From Comamonas antarctica (GTDB lineage: Bacteria; Pseudomonadota; Gammaproteobacteria; Burkholderiales; Burkholderiaceae_C), in the NCBI RefSeq assembly GCF_013363755.1, contig NZ_CP054840.1:1977501-2041500 (forward strand): 64,000 nt of DNA. Reading direction: 5' to 3'. Each line of letters opens with the position of its first letter. The stretch's first letter is position 1. The notes under the pieces were generated by a model. It was given only the letters and a program-made list of their open reading frames with translations. It had not been told where the DNA came from and ran no database searches. A program made the translations under genes and the position numbers. Positions 1-10,705 of the stretch are shown piece after piece.

Positions 1-723
1 CTCGATCGCATCTACGACCACGCGCTGTTCAATGGCTGGGTCGCGGCCAATCCCGTGCATGCCGTGGCCAGCGCCGAGCGCCCGCCCAGCGAAGATCCCA
101 AGGGCGCGATTCTTTCGGACGCCATGTGGCAGGCCGGCATTGCGCACATTCCGCCGGGCGATGACCTGGTGGGCGCGCGCGACCGCGCGGTGCTGATGCT
201 GCTGTTCGAGCTGGGCCTGGCACCCGAAGAACTGCGCTCGCTGCGCGTCGACAGCATTCTCTACAGCGATCCCCCACCGGGCAGCCAGGAGGAAAAGCAG
301 ATCATCGGCGTTCATGTCGAAGGCCTGCGCGACAACCAGCAGCGCAAGCTGGCCATCAGCACTCCGCTGGCCGGCGGTCTGGCGCACTGGCTGCGCGCGC
401 GTGCGCAATATCCCGCCATGCAGGGTGAACCGTCGCTGTTTTGCTCGCGCAAAGCGCGCACGCTTTCAAACCATACCCTGCTGCACCTGGTCACCAAGAC
501 GCTTGCCGAGGCGGCGCAGTCCGCGGGCTTGCCGACGCCTGCCCGCCTCGGGCCGCAGATCGTGCGCAACACGGCCATCGTGCGCTGGCTCAATGCCGGA
601 ATGTCCTTGAACGATGTGGTGGAACGTGCCGGATTGAAGAACGTCAACGGCTTGCTGCATCTGCGCGACCTGGTTTCCGAGGAAGCGCGCACCGCACTTT
701 CGCAACGCGCACGCAGTTTCTGA
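1..723 (+). CDS. Tyrosine recombinase/phage-integrase-like protein, 5'-truncated by the window edge
   Basis: The frame is open from base 1 to the TGA at 721-723, so only the C-terminal 240 residues are present. The fold of a tyrosine recombinase catalytic domain is recognisable: a stretch reading FELGLAPEELRSLRV matches the usual GLR-x-SEL helix, and VRNTAIVRWLNAGMSLNDV matches the HxLRH-to-LGH region. Several catalytic positions are changed: the first Arg is Ala, the box II His is Gln while its Arg is kept, the LGH motif reads GLK, and no Tyr is seen at the expected nucleophile position. It is probably not an active recombinase and may be a structural or DNA-binding relative. No att site or other mobile gene is visible next to it. 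Confidence 0.6.
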   Translation, partial: LDRIYDHALFNGWVAANPVHAVASAERPPSEDPKGAILSDAMWQAGIAHIPPGDDLVGARDRAVLMLLFELGLAPEELRSLRVDSILYSDPPPGSQEEKQIIGVHVEGLRDNQQRKLAISTPLAGGLAHWLRARAQYPAMQGEPSLFCSRKARTLSNHTLLHLVTKTLAEAAQSAGLPTPARLGPQIVRNTAIVRWLNAGMSLNDVVERAGLKNVNGLLHLRDLVSEEARTALSQRARSF

Positions 724-913
724 GGGGCCGGAGGCCGGAAACGCCCTCTTTTCATGCTTAACAGGAGAAATCCCCAACATTCCTAGATTTTTTCTATTTG
801 CGAAATCATGTAAGCTGGATTCATAAACTGGATCGCTGCATGCCCATACCATTGCGCTGGCGCTCGATCATCTATGGCCTAATTCCTGCACCACGTTCCA
901 TCCGTTCAGAACC

Positions 914-1843
914 ATGCGCCGCGCCATCCCCTCCACCCAAGCCCTGGCCTGCTTCGAGGCATGCGCACGCCACCAAAGCTATACCCGGGCGGCGCAGGAA
1001 CTGGCACTCACCCAGAGCGCGGTATCGCGCCAGATCATTGCGCTGGAAGACTTCGTCGGCGTGTCGCTCTTTCGCCGCACGCGCCATGGCATGGAGCTCA
1101 CCCCTGCCGGACAGACCTATGCGCGCAAGGTGCGCGGCTGGCTGCAGGGTCTGGAGCGCGACACGCTGGACATCATGGCGCGTCAGGGCGAAGGCGGCGC
1201 GCTGAGCCTGGCGGCCGTGCCGACCTTTGCCACGCGCTGGCTGCTGCCGCGCCTGCCCTCCCTGGCCAAGGAGCATCCAGGCATCACCGTGCATATCGAC
1301 ACGCAGACCCGCCCTTTCCTGTTTGCCGATACCGGTTTCGATGCCGCGCTGTATGCCGGCACGCCCGAGCAGGTGAGCCAGTGGCCGGGTATCCAGGCGC
1401 AGTGGTTGATGGATGAACAGGTCGTGCCGATGTGCAGCCCTGCCCTGCTGGCCCAGGCGGCGCAGCGCGGCCTCGGACGGGCCTGGCAGACCGTGCCGCC
1501 CGAAACCATTGCCCAGTTGCCGCTTCTGCAGCAGAGCACCCGCCCCTATGGCTGGCAACAGTGGTTCCAGGCCGCAGGCTTGGCGCCGGCGCGTGCATTG
1601 GACGGTCCACGCTACGAGCTTTTCTCCATGCTGGCCATGGCGGCAACGCATGGCATGGGCGTCGCGCTGATTCCGCCCATGCTGGTCGAAGCCGAACTGG
1701 CGCGCGGCGACCTGGTGGTCGCGTGCTCGCTGTCGCTGCGGCGCGAGCGCAGCTATTACCTGATCACGCCCGCGCAGCCAGCGTCGGCGGTGCTGCAGGC
1801 GTTTTCGGACTGGTTGCAGCGCGAGGCTGCACAGGCGCAGTAG
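914..1843 (+). CDS. LysR-family transcriptional regulator (GcvA-like)
   Basis: The 309-residue protein has the standard LysR layout: an N-terminal winged HTH (about residues 5-65, with AAQELALTQSAVSRQI as the recognition helix region) and a periplasmic-binding-type effector domain (about 95-300). The FDAALYAG stretch and the late GMGVALIPPMLV segment resemble the GcvA/AmpR subgroup. The 190-bp upstream space is AT-rich relative to the window and probably carries its promoter. Its last 226 bases are repeated exactly downstream by a 447-bp tandem duplication. The effector is unknown. Confidence 0.88.
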   Translation: MRRAIPSTQALACFEACARHQSYTRAAQELALTQSAVSRQIIALEDFVGVSLFRRTRHGMELTPAGQTYARKVRGWLQGLERDTLDIMARQGEGGALSLAAVPTFATRWLLPRLPSLAKEHPGITVHIDTQTRPFLFADTGFDAALYAGTPEQVSQWPGIQAQWLMDEQVVPMCSPALLAQAAQRGLGRAWQTVPPETIAQLPLLQQSTRPYGWQQWFQAAGLAPARALDGPRYELFSMLAMAATHGMGVALIPPMLVEAELARGDLVVACSLSLRRERSYYLITPAQPASAVLQAFSDWLQREAAQAQ

Positions 1844-1875
1844 CTCGAGCGGTACGTATGAGGGCGGACGTCCAT

Positions 1876-1956
1876 CCTTCGACAGGCTCAGGACGGACGG
1901 CATGGGCCTGCTCAGAACGAACGGCATGGGCCTGCTAAGAACGGACGGGCTGGGCG
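1876..1956 (+). repeat. Short interspersed repeat plus imperfect 24-bp tandem repeat
   Basis: The segment starts with CCTTCGACAGGCTCAGGACG, which recurs with small changes elsewhere in the window. It continues into two 24-bp units that share CATGGGCCTGCT and begin at 1901 and 1925. It lies just after the LysR stop codon. Confidence 0.75.
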
Positions 1957-2064
1957 TACTCCGGACCAGGAGGTCTTCAAGCAGTTCCTGCTAATAAGCA
2001 AATGAGGATTCAGTATTTCCCAAACGCATGTCAAATGCGTCATCATTCGGTTTTTGCATAATTC

Positions 2065-2290
2065 GCTTTTCTCCATGCTGGCCATGGCGGCAACGCATGG
2101 CATGGGCGTCGCGCTGATTCCGCCCATGCTGGTCGAAGCCGAACTGGCGCGCGGCGACCTGGTGGTCGCGTGCTCGCTGTCGCTGCGGCGCGAGCGCAGC
2201 TATTACCTGATCACGCCCGCGCAGCCAGCGTCGGCGGTGCTGCAGGCGTTTTCGGACTGGTTGCAGCGCGAGGCTGCACAGGCGCAGTAG
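2065..2290 (+). pseudogene. Duplicated 3' fragment of the GcvA-like LysR gene
   Basis: This is an exact copy of the last 226 bases of the upstream LysR gene (1618-1843). It encodes only the final part of the effector domain and lacks the HTH and most of the ligand pocket. A TTG at 2054 with flanking sequence opens a 78-codon frame through it, but that start lies in duplicated promoter sequence and there is no reason to expect a useful product. It is a by-product of the tandem duplication. Confidence 0.88.
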
Positions 2291-2322
2291 CTCGAGCGGT
2301 ACGTATGAGGGCGGACGTCCAT

Positions 2323-2403
2323 CCTTCGACAGGCTCAGGACGGACGGCATGGGCCTGCTCAGAACGAACGGCATGGGCCTGCTAAGAACGGACGGGCTGG
2401 GCG
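2323..2403 (+). repeat. Second copy of the short interspersed repeat
   Basis: This is the exact +447 copy of the repeat at 1876-1956, carried by the tandem duplication. Confidence 0.75.
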
Positions 2404-2470
2404 TACTCCGGACCAGGAGGTCTTCAAGCAGTTCCTGCTAATAAGCAAATGAGGATTCAGTATTTCCCAA

Positions 2471-2487
2471 ACGCATGTCAAATGCGT
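2471..2487. promoter_or_regulatory. Palindrome upstream of LysR gene (candidate operator)
   Basis: The sequence ACGCAT-GTCAA-ATGCGT is a perfect inverted repeat with 6-bp arms, located 32 bases before the ATG at 2519. An identical copy sits at 2024-2040 because of the duplication. The position suits autoregulation by a LysR protein, but no binding evidence exists. Confidence 0.4.
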
Positions 2488-2518
2488 CATCATTCGGTTT
2501 TTGCATAATTCGCCACGC

Positions 2519-3472
2519 ATGGACATTCGCCAGCTTGAAGCCTTTGTTGCGGTCATGACGATTGGCAGCATCACGGGTGCTGCCAAGCTGCTTGCGCGCT
2601 CGCAACCCGCGATCTCGCGGCAGATCCAGGATCTGGAGCTGGACCTGGGCGAAGCGCTGCTGCACCGCAACGGCCCCAAGGTCACGCCGACCGAACTGGG
2701 CTATGTGCTGTATGAGGAAGCCGAGCGCATCGTCAATGGCGTGCGGCGCATCCAGCAGCAGGCGCGGCGCACGGCCGCGGTGCCCAGCGCGCCGCTGCTG
2801 ATCTCCGCGACTTCGGCGCTGTCGCTGGGCGTCGTAGCGCCGGCGCTGGCCCAGTGCGGCGAGGCGCTGGAAGGCCACAAGATCGAATTGCTATCGATGC
2901 GGCCGGAGAAGGTCGTGAGCGATGTGCAGCATGGACTGGCCGATGTCGGCGTCTGCAGCCTGCCGCTGGACCACCAGCAGATCTGCGTGCACTGGATCGC
3001 CGAAGTGCCCTGCATGGCCGTCGTGCCCGAAAGCCACCCACTGGCCGCGCTGGATGTGGTGCCCATCGAGGCACTGGCGCGCGAGCGCGTGGTGGGCATG
3101 CACAATCCGCACCGGCTCAAGCAGCATATCGATTCCGCGCTGCACCAGGCCGGCGCACCCGCCTTGCATTCCGATGTGGAGACCAATTCCTCGATGAATG
3201 CCCAGGCCCTCGTGCGCGCCGGGCTTGGCGTGGCGATTCTCGACCCCGTCACGCTGCTGGGTGCGCCGCTGCAAGGCCTGAGCTACCGCGCGCTAGACGT
3301 GCACATTCCATTTCACTTTGGCGCGATCAGCGTCCAGGGGAAAAACCTTTGCGCACCCGCCTTGCTTTTGCTTGAAGCGCTGCGCCGACACGCTGCCGCG
3401 CTCGATGGTTGCCGCATGCATGACGCCCAGGCCATGGCCGGCGTCTGCCTTTCACCGATTTCAATGCCTTAG
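2519..3472 (+). CDS. LysR-family transcriptional regulator
   Basis: The 317-residue protein begins MDIRQLEAFVAVM, the classic LysR N-terminus. It has an HTH around residues 15-40 (AAKLLARSQPAISRQIQDLE) followed by a substrate-binding domain. The ATG at 2519 is preferred over an in-frame TTG at 2501 because it restores the family N-terminus. The flavoprotein and ABC-importer genes follow on the same strand 43 bp downstream, so this is the probable regulator of that cluster. The upstream region is present twice because of the 447-bp duplication, which could change its expression. The inducer is unknown. Confidence 0.88.
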   Translation: MDIRQLEAFVAVMTIGSITGAAKLLARSQPAISRQIQDLELDLGEALLHRNGPKVTPTELGYVLYEEAERIVNGVRRIQQQARRTAAVPSAPLLISATSALSLGVVAPALAQCGEALEGHKIELLSMRPEKVVSDVQHGLADVGVCSLPLDHQQICVHWIAEVPCMAVVPESHPLAALDVVPIEALARERVVGMHNPHRLKQHIDSALHQAGAPALHSDVETNSSMNAQALVRAGLGVAILDPVTLLGAPLQGLSYRALDVHIPFHFGAISVQGKNLCAPALLLLEALRRHAAALDGCRMHDAQAMAGVCLSPISMP

Positions 3473-3515
3473 ACAAGCCCGTTTTGCCGTTCCCACGCAT
3501 GACGATACCGACCCC

Positions 3516-4994
3516 ATGAACAGTTTGCTTTCCCCCCAGATTTCCTCATTGGCCGCATTGCAGGCGCGCTACCAGCGCGACCTGCAATTGCTGGGCCTGC
3601 CGCCCAAATCCTGGACGCCGGCCAAGTCCCACGACGGCCAGCCCGTGCTTGACGTTGCCGTTGTCGGCGGTGGCATGGGAGGCCTGGCGCTGACCACGGC
3701 GCTGCGCCATCTGGGCCTGCGCGCGGAAATCTTCGACCAGAGCGCGCCCGGCTACGAAGGCCCCTGGGCGACGACGGCGCGCATGGAAACCCTGCGCTCG
3801 CCCAAGGAGCTGACCGGGCCGGCGCTGGGTTTTGCCGCGCTGACCTTTCGCGCCTGGTTCGAGGCCCAGTGGGGCACCGAAGCCTGGGCCGCGCTCGACA
3901 AGATTCCGCGCCTGCAATGGATGGAGTACCTGCGCTGGTACCGCGAGACCACGGGCGTGGTGCTGCACAACCGCCAGCGCGTCGTCGCCGTGCGCCCGCG
4001 TGGCGACCAACTGGCCCAGCTGGACATGGTCGATCTGCAAAACGGCGAGCGCCCCTACAGCGTGCTGGCACGCCATGTCGTGCTGGCCACTGGCCGCGAC
4101 GGCCTGGGCGGCCCCTGGGTGCCCGCGGTGGCGCAGCAACTGCCGCGCGACCGCTGGGCGCATTCGTCCGATCCCTGGGCCGACGACGCGTTCGCGGGCA
4201 AGCAGGTCGTGGTGGTGGGCGGCGGCGCCTCGGCCATGGACAGCGCCGCGACGGCGCTCGAGAATGGCGCGGCCAGCGTGCACCTGCTGATCCGGCGCAA
4301 GGAACTGCCCACGGTCAACAAGGGCAAGGGCGCGGGCAACCCCGGCGCCGCCCACGGCTTTGCGCGCCTCACCGATGCGCAGAAATGGCAGGTGCGCAAC
4401 TACATCAACCGCCAGCAGGTGCCGCCGCCGCAGGGCAGCACGCTGCGCGTGTCGAAGCACCCCAATGCCTTTTTCCACCTCGGCACCGGCATCGAAGGCG
4501 CGCAGCTGCGCGCCGACGGCAAGCTGCGCATCGACACCACGCAAGGCCCGATCGCGGCCGACTTCGTGATCTTCTGCACCGGTTTTCGCCCCGACTGGCA
4601 GCTGCGCCCCGAATTCGCGCCGTTCGCGCCCCATGTGCGCCTGTGGCAGGACCGCTTCACGCCGCCTGCGGGCCAGGAAGACAGCGAGCTGAACCTCTCG
4701 CCCGACCTAGGCAGTTTGTTCGAGTTCCAGGAGAAAGTGCCGGGCAGTTGCCCCGGGCTCGACCGCATCCACTGCTTCAGCTACCCCGCGGCGCTGTCGC
4801 TGGGCACGATCTCGGGCGACATCCCGCAGATCAGCGACGGCGCGCGCCGCCTCTCGCAAGGCCTGGCGGGCGCGCTCTATGCCGAAGACATTGCCCACCA
4901 CTATGCCGCCATGGAACGCTACAGCGAACCCGAACTCGAAGGCCATGAATGGGTCGACGCCCCCCTGCCTGCCTATGACGAGGTGAAGCCATGA
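3516..4994 (+). CDS. FAD/NAD(P)-dependent flavin monooxygenase-like oxidoreductase
   Basis: The 492-residue protein carries two dinucleotide-binding motifs: VVGGGMGGLAL near residues 49-60 for FAD, and QVVVVGGGASAMDSA near 230-245 for NAD(P)H. A FCTGFRPD segment near residue 355 is typical of group B flavoprotein monooxygenases. The ATG at 3516 fits best, because an earlier ATG at 3499 is out of frame. It overlaps the next permease gene by 4 bp (ATGA), so it is almost certainly cotranscribed with the ABC importer. It may oxidise the imported substrate. Which reaction (N- or S-hydroxylation, Baeyer-Villiger) cannot be told from the sequence. Confidence 0.75.
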   Translation: MNSLLSPQISSLAALQARYQRDLQLLGLPPKSWTPAKSHDGQPVLDVAVVGGGMGGLALTTALRHLGLRAEIFDQSAPGYEGPWATTARMETLRSPKELTGPALGFAALTFRAWFEAQWGTEAWAALDKIPRLQWMEYLRWYRETTGVVLHNRQRVVAVRPRGDQLAQLDMVDLQNGERPYSVLARHVVLATGRDGLGGPWVPAVAQQLPRDRWAHSSDPWADDAFAGKQVVVVGGGASAMDSAATALENGAASVHLLIRRKELPTVNKGKGAGNPGAAHGFARLTDAQKWQVRNYINRQQVPPPQGSTLRVSKHPNAFFHLGTGIEGAQLRADGKLRIDTTQGPIAADFVIFCTGFRPDWQLRPEFAPFAPHVRLWQDRFTPPAGQEDSELNLSPDLGSLFEFQEKVPGSCPGLDRIHCFSYPAALSLGTISGDIPQISDGARRLSQGLAGALYAEDIAHHYAAMERYSEPELEGHEWVDAPLPAYDEVKP

Positions 4995-5965
4995 TCGCCT
5001 GGCTGCTGCGCCGCATAGGCCAGGCCCTGCTGGTGGTGCTGGCGATGACGGTCATCGTCTTCGCCGGCCTGCATGCCATCGGCAACCCCATCGACATCCT
5101 GATCGGCGAAGACCTCAACCAGCAGGAGCGCCTTGAAGCCATTGCCCACCTGGGCCTCGACAAGCCGCTGCTGCAGCAGTACTTCAGCTTCCTGACGAAC
5201 GCGCTGCAAGGCGACCTCGGCACGAGCTTTGTCTACAACGAATCGGCCATCGGCCTGATTCTCGACCGCCTGCCCGCAACGCTGGAGCTGGCCGTCGTGG
5301 CGCTGGTCATCGCCATCGTGCTGGGCGTGCCGCTGGGACTGTACGCGGGCATGAAGCCGGCAAGCCCGGTGTCGAAGCTGCTGATGAGTGGTTCCATCCT
5401 GGGATTTTCGCTGCCCGCGTTCTGGGTCGCCTTGATGCTGATCATGGTTTTCAGCGTGCAACTCGGCTGGATGCCTTCGAGCGGCCGCGGCGACACGCGC
5501 AGCCTGTTCGGCATCGAATGGTCGTTTCTCACGCTCGACGGCCTGCACCACCTGATCCTGCCGGCCTTCAACCTGGCACTGTTCAAGATCTCGCTGGTGC
5601 TGCGGCTGACCCGCGCCGGCGTGCGTGAAGTGCTGCCGCAGGACTTCGTGAAATTCGCGCGCGCCAAGGGCTTGTCCGAAACCCGCGTCATGCTCATGCA
5701 TGTGCTGCGCAACACCATGATTCCGCTGGTCACCGTGCTGGGGCTTGAACTGGGCTCGACCATTGCCTACGCCGTGGTCACCGAGTCGATCTTCGCCTGG
5801 CCGGGCGCGGGCAAGCTGATCCTGGACAGCATCAACTCGCTGGACCGCCCCGTCGTCGTCGCCTATCTGATGGTCGTGGTGGTGATCTTCGTGACGCTCA
5901 ACCTGATCGTCGACCTGCTCTACAAATTGCTGGACCCCCGCGTCCGCCTGGAGGCCGCGCAATGA
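4991..5965 (+). CDS. Peptide-type ABC transporter permease (DppB/GsiC family)
   Basis: The 324-residue inner-membrane protein has the DppB-type N-terminus with one helix, a periplasmic segment with the family pattern GLDKPLLQQYFSFL, and five further helices. The cytoplasmic EAA loop reads DFVKFARAKGLSETRVMLMH. It overlaps the flavoprotein gene upstream and the second permease downstream by 4 bp each, which indicates translational coupling. It forms the translocation pore of a peptide/nickel/opine-type importer with the next gene. The substrate is not predictable from the permease. Confidence 0.92.
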   Translation: MIAWLLRRIGQALLVVLAMTVIVFAGLHAIGNPIDILIGEDLNQQERLEAIAHLGLDKPLLQQYFSFLTNALQGDLGTSFVYNESAIGLILDRLPATLELAVVALVIAIVLGVPLGLYAGMKPASPVSKLLMSGSILGFSLPAFWVALMLIMVFSVQLGWMPSSGRGDTRSLFGIEWSFLTLDGLHHLILPAFNLALFKISLVLRLTRAGVREVLPQDFVKFARAKGLSETRVMLMHVLRNTMIPLVTVLGLELGSTIAYAVVTESIFAWPGAGKLILDSINSLDRPVVVAYLMVVVVIFVTLNLIVDLLYKLLDPRVRLEAAQ

Positions 5966-6912
5966 GCCAGCCCACCCCCGTTTCCTCCGCGGCCGCACGC
6001 CCGGCCGTCTCCGCCGGCCAGGTGCCCGCCGGCAAGGTGCAGTCGATGTGGGCGCAGATCGCCCATGATTTCCTGCGCTCCAAGCCGGCCGTCTTCGGCC
6101 TGGTGATCCTGCTGATCGTGGTGCTGATGGCGCTGTTCGCGCCCTACATCACGCCGCAGAACCCGTACGACCTGATGCAGCTCGACGTGCTCGATTCGCG
6201 CCTGCCGCCGGGCTCGGAAAGCATGGAGCATGGCTTCAGCTACTGGCTCGGCACCGACGGCCAGGGCCGCGACCTGTACTCGGCCATTGTCTACGGCCTG
6301 CGCATCAGCCTGCTGGTGGGCGTCGGCTCGGCGGCGATTGCCGCCGTGGTCGGCACCGTGATCGGACTGGTCGCCGCCTATGCGGGCGGCCGCGTCGATG
6401 CGCTGATCATGCGCGTGGTCGACCTGCTGCTGTCGTTTCCCACCATTCTGATGGCGCTGATGATCCTGGCCTACATGGGCAAGGGCATCGGCAATGTGAT
6501 CCTGACCCTGGTGCTGGTCGAGTGGGCCTACTACGCGCGCACGGCACGCGGCCAGGCGCTGGTCGAGACGCGGCGCGAGTATGTCGATGCCGCGCGCGGC
6601 CAGGGCATTCCGCAGTGGCGCATCCTGCTGGGCCACATCCTGCCCAACTGCCTGCCGCCGCTGCTGGTCATCGCCGCGCTGCAGGTAGCGCGCGCCATCA
6701 CGCTCGAGGCGACGCTGTCGTTCCTCGGCCTGGGCGTGCCGATCACCGAGCCCTCGCTGGGCCTGCTGATCTCCAACGGCTACCAATACCTGCTGTCCAA
6801 CGAATACTGGATCAGCTTCTTTCCCGGCGTCGCCCTGCTGCTGACGATCGTCGCCATCAACCTGGTGGGCGACCAACTGCGCGATGTGCTCAACCCGCGC
6901 CTGCAAAAGTGA
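5962..6912 (+). CDS. Peptide-type ABC transporter permease (DppC/GsiD family)
   Basis: The 316-residue inner-membrane protein has a cytoplasmic N-terminus, a first helix near residues 45-65, the family motif YWLGTDGQGRDLYSAIVYG after it, and five more helices. An EAA-type loop (EYVDAARGQGIPQWRILLGH) contacts the ATPases. It pairs with the preceding DppB-type permease. The gene starts inside the upstream stop codon and is followed 11 bp later by the first ATPase gene. Confidence 0.92.
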   Translation: MSQPTPVSSAAARPAVSAGQVPAGKVQSMWAQIAHDFLRSKPAVFGLVILLIVVLMALFAPYITPQNPYDLMQLDVLDSRLPPGSESMEHGFSYWLGTDGQGRDLYSAIVYGLRISLLVGVGSAAIAAVVGTVIGLVAAYAGGRVDALIMRVVDLLLSFPTILMALMILAYMGKGIGNVILTLVLVEWAYYARTARGQALVETRREYVDAARGQGIPQWRILLGHILPNCLPPLLVIAALQVARAITLEATLSFLGLGVPITEPSLGLLISNGYQYLLSNEYWISFFPGVALLLTIVAINLVGDQLRDVLNPRLQK

Positions 6913-6923
6913 CGCTCCGCACC

Positions 6924-8992
<2,069 letters not shown>

Positions 8993-9014
8993 TCGCTACG
9001 TCACGCCCGTGCCA

Positions 9015-9080
9015 CCGTTCGGTCTGAGCCTGTCGGAGACCGCGGCCAGGCACGCACTTCGACAAGCCCAGTGCGAACGG
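9015..9080. repeat. Inverted pair of short interspersed repeats forming a stem-loop
   Basis: A minus-oriented repeat (9015-9038) and a plus-oriented repeat (9057-9080) face each other across about 18 bases. The 24-base arms start CCGTTCG and end CGAACGG and match at roughly 19 of 24 positions. The structure lies between the importer ATPase gene and its binding-protein gene and could act on mRNA stability or read-through. Confidence 0.65.
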
Positions 9081-9124
9081 GGCGCAGCACACCCACCTGT
9101 TTAACTCCCAGAGAAAGCACCACC

Positions 9125-10693
9125 ATGCAAACTGCTTCCCTTACCGCCATTGCCATGGCCGCCCTGCTGGCCGTCTCGGGCGCCAGCGCCAAGGAACTGC
9201 GCATCGGCTTCGCCGATCCGATCTCCTCGGCCGACCCGCAGATCAACAACCACGCCGGCGACCGTTCGCTGGCACTGCATTTCTATGACTCGCTGGTGAA
9301 CTCGCGCGACGGCGGCAAGCTCGAGCCGGGCCTGGCCGAGAGCTGGAAGACGCTAGACGACAAGACCTGGGAATTCAAGCTGCGCAAGGACATCAAGTGG
9401 CAGGACGGCAAGCCGTTCACGGCCGACGACATCGTGTTCTCCTTCGAGCGCGCACGCAACGTGCCCGGCTCGGTCGCCTCGTACCGCGGCGCGCTGCGCA
9501 CCGTTGCGTCGACCACGGCCAAGGATCCGCATACCGTGATCGTCAAGACCAGCGTGGCCAATCCCATGCTGCCGCTCGAGATCGCCTCGATCTACATCGT
9601 GAGCAAGCATGTCGGCGCGACGGCCAAGAGCGAAGACTACAACTCGGGCAAGGCCAGCATCGGCACCGGCCCCTACAAGTTCATCTCGTACACGCCCGGC
9701 GACCGTACGCTGATGGAGCGCAACCCCAGCTACTACGGCCCGCAGCAGCCCTGGGACAAGGTCACCTACCGCTTCATCAACAACGGCGCCGCACGTACCG
9801 CGGCGCTGCTGTCGGGCGATGTGGACGTGATCGACAAGGTCGCCGTCACCGATGTCGCCAAGCTGAAGAAGACTTCTTCGGTCAGCGTCTATGAATACCC
9901 CGGCCTGCGCGCGCTGCTGATCCAGCCCAGCCTGCGCAAGGGCAGCAACGAGTTCATTGCCGACAACGCCGGCAAGCCGCTGGCCGAGAACCCGCTGACC
10001 GACCAGCGCGTGCGCGAAGCGCTGAACCTCGCGATCAACCGCAAGGCCATCACCGACCGCATCCTGCAGGGCACCGCCACCGAAGCCAACCAGTGGATGC
10101 CCAAGGGCTCGTTCGGCTACAACGCCGACATTCCCGCCATCCCCTACAACGCCGAGAAGGCCAAGAAGCTGCTGGCCGATGCCGGTTTCCCCGAAGGCTT
10201 CCAGCTGACCATCCACGTGCCTGGCGACCGCTACCCGCAGGCGCCAGAAGCCATGCAGGCCGTGGCGCAGTTCTGGAGCCGCATCGGCGTGAAGACCAAG
10301 CTCGAAGTCGTGCCATGGTCGGTGTATGCGAGCCGCGCCGGCAAGAACGAATACGCGGTCAGCGTGATTGCCTGGGGCAACGGCACGGGCGAGGCCGGCT
10401 ACGGCCTGCTGCAGACGCTGGCCACCGTGGATTCCAAGGCCGGCCGCGGCGCCAACAACTGGGGCCGCTACAGCAACGAGAACGTGGACAAGGCGCTCGA
10501 CGCCGCGACCATCGAGTTCGACGCCAAGCGCCGCGAGGCGATCTTCCGGCATGCCGCCAAGCTGGTCACCGACGATGTCGGCCAGATCCCGCTGTTCCAC
10601 TACAAGAACATCTGGGCCGCCAAGACGGGCCTCAAGGTTGTTCCCATCCTGAGCGACCGCACCACGGCGCTGCAGGTCACCGCCACCAAGTAA
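9125..10693 (+). CDS. ABC transporter substrate-binding protein, family 5 (DppA-like)
   Basis: The 522-residue protein starts with a signal peptide (MQTASLTAIAMAALLAVSGASA, cleavage near residue 22 after ASA). It continues as a family 5 extracellular solute-binding protein, with WEFKLRKDIKWQDGKPFTADD and GTGPYKF motifs typical of peptide, nickel and opine binding proteins. There is no lipobox Cys, so it should be a free periplasmic protein. It belongs to the importer genes upstream. Its position after both ATPases rather than first in the operon is less common. The ligand is unknown. Confidence 0.9.
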   Translation: MQTASLTAIAMAALLAVSGASAKELRIGFADPISSADPQINNHAGDRSLALHFYDSLVNSRDGGKLEPGLAESWKTLDDKTWEFKLRKDIKWQDGKPFTADDIVFSFERARNVPGSVASYRGALRTVASTTAKDPHTVIVKTSVANPMLPLEIASIYIVSKHVGATAKSEDYNSGKASIGTGPYKFISYTPGDRTLMERNPSYYGPQQPWDKVTYRFINNGAARTAALLSGDVDVIDKVAVTDVAKLKKTSSVSVYEYPGLRALLIQPSLRKGSNEFIADNAGKPLAENPLTDQRVREALNLAINRKAITDRILQGTATEANQWMPKGSFGYNADIPAIPYNAEKAKKLLADAGFPEGFQLTIHVPGDRYPQAPEAMQAVAQFWSRIGVKTKLEVVPWSVYASRAGKNEYAVSVIAWGNGTGEAGYGLLQTLATVDSKAGRGANNWGRYSNENVDKALDAATIEFDAKRREAIFRHAAKLVTDDVGQIPLFHYKNIWAAKTGLKVVPILSDRTTALQVTATK

Positions 10694-10705
10694 GGGCCCC
10701 AACCG

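Larger units (their letters stand above)
1618..2513. repeat. Perfect 447-bp tandem duplication
   Basis: Bases 1618-2066 reappear at 2065-2513 with an offset of 447 and no mismatch that I can find by reading. The unit contains the 3' end of the upstream LysR gene, the intergenic repeat and the region directly before the next LysR gene. The junction has a 2-base overlap (GC), as expected for slippage or illegitimate recombination. It fills most of the 675-bp space between the two LysR genes. Exact identity implies a very recent event or an assembly artefact. Confidence 0.93.

Noticed and set aside
724..755. Possible terminator after the recombinase gene
   Set aside because: The GAGGG/CCCTC stem is interrupted and the T run is only four bases.
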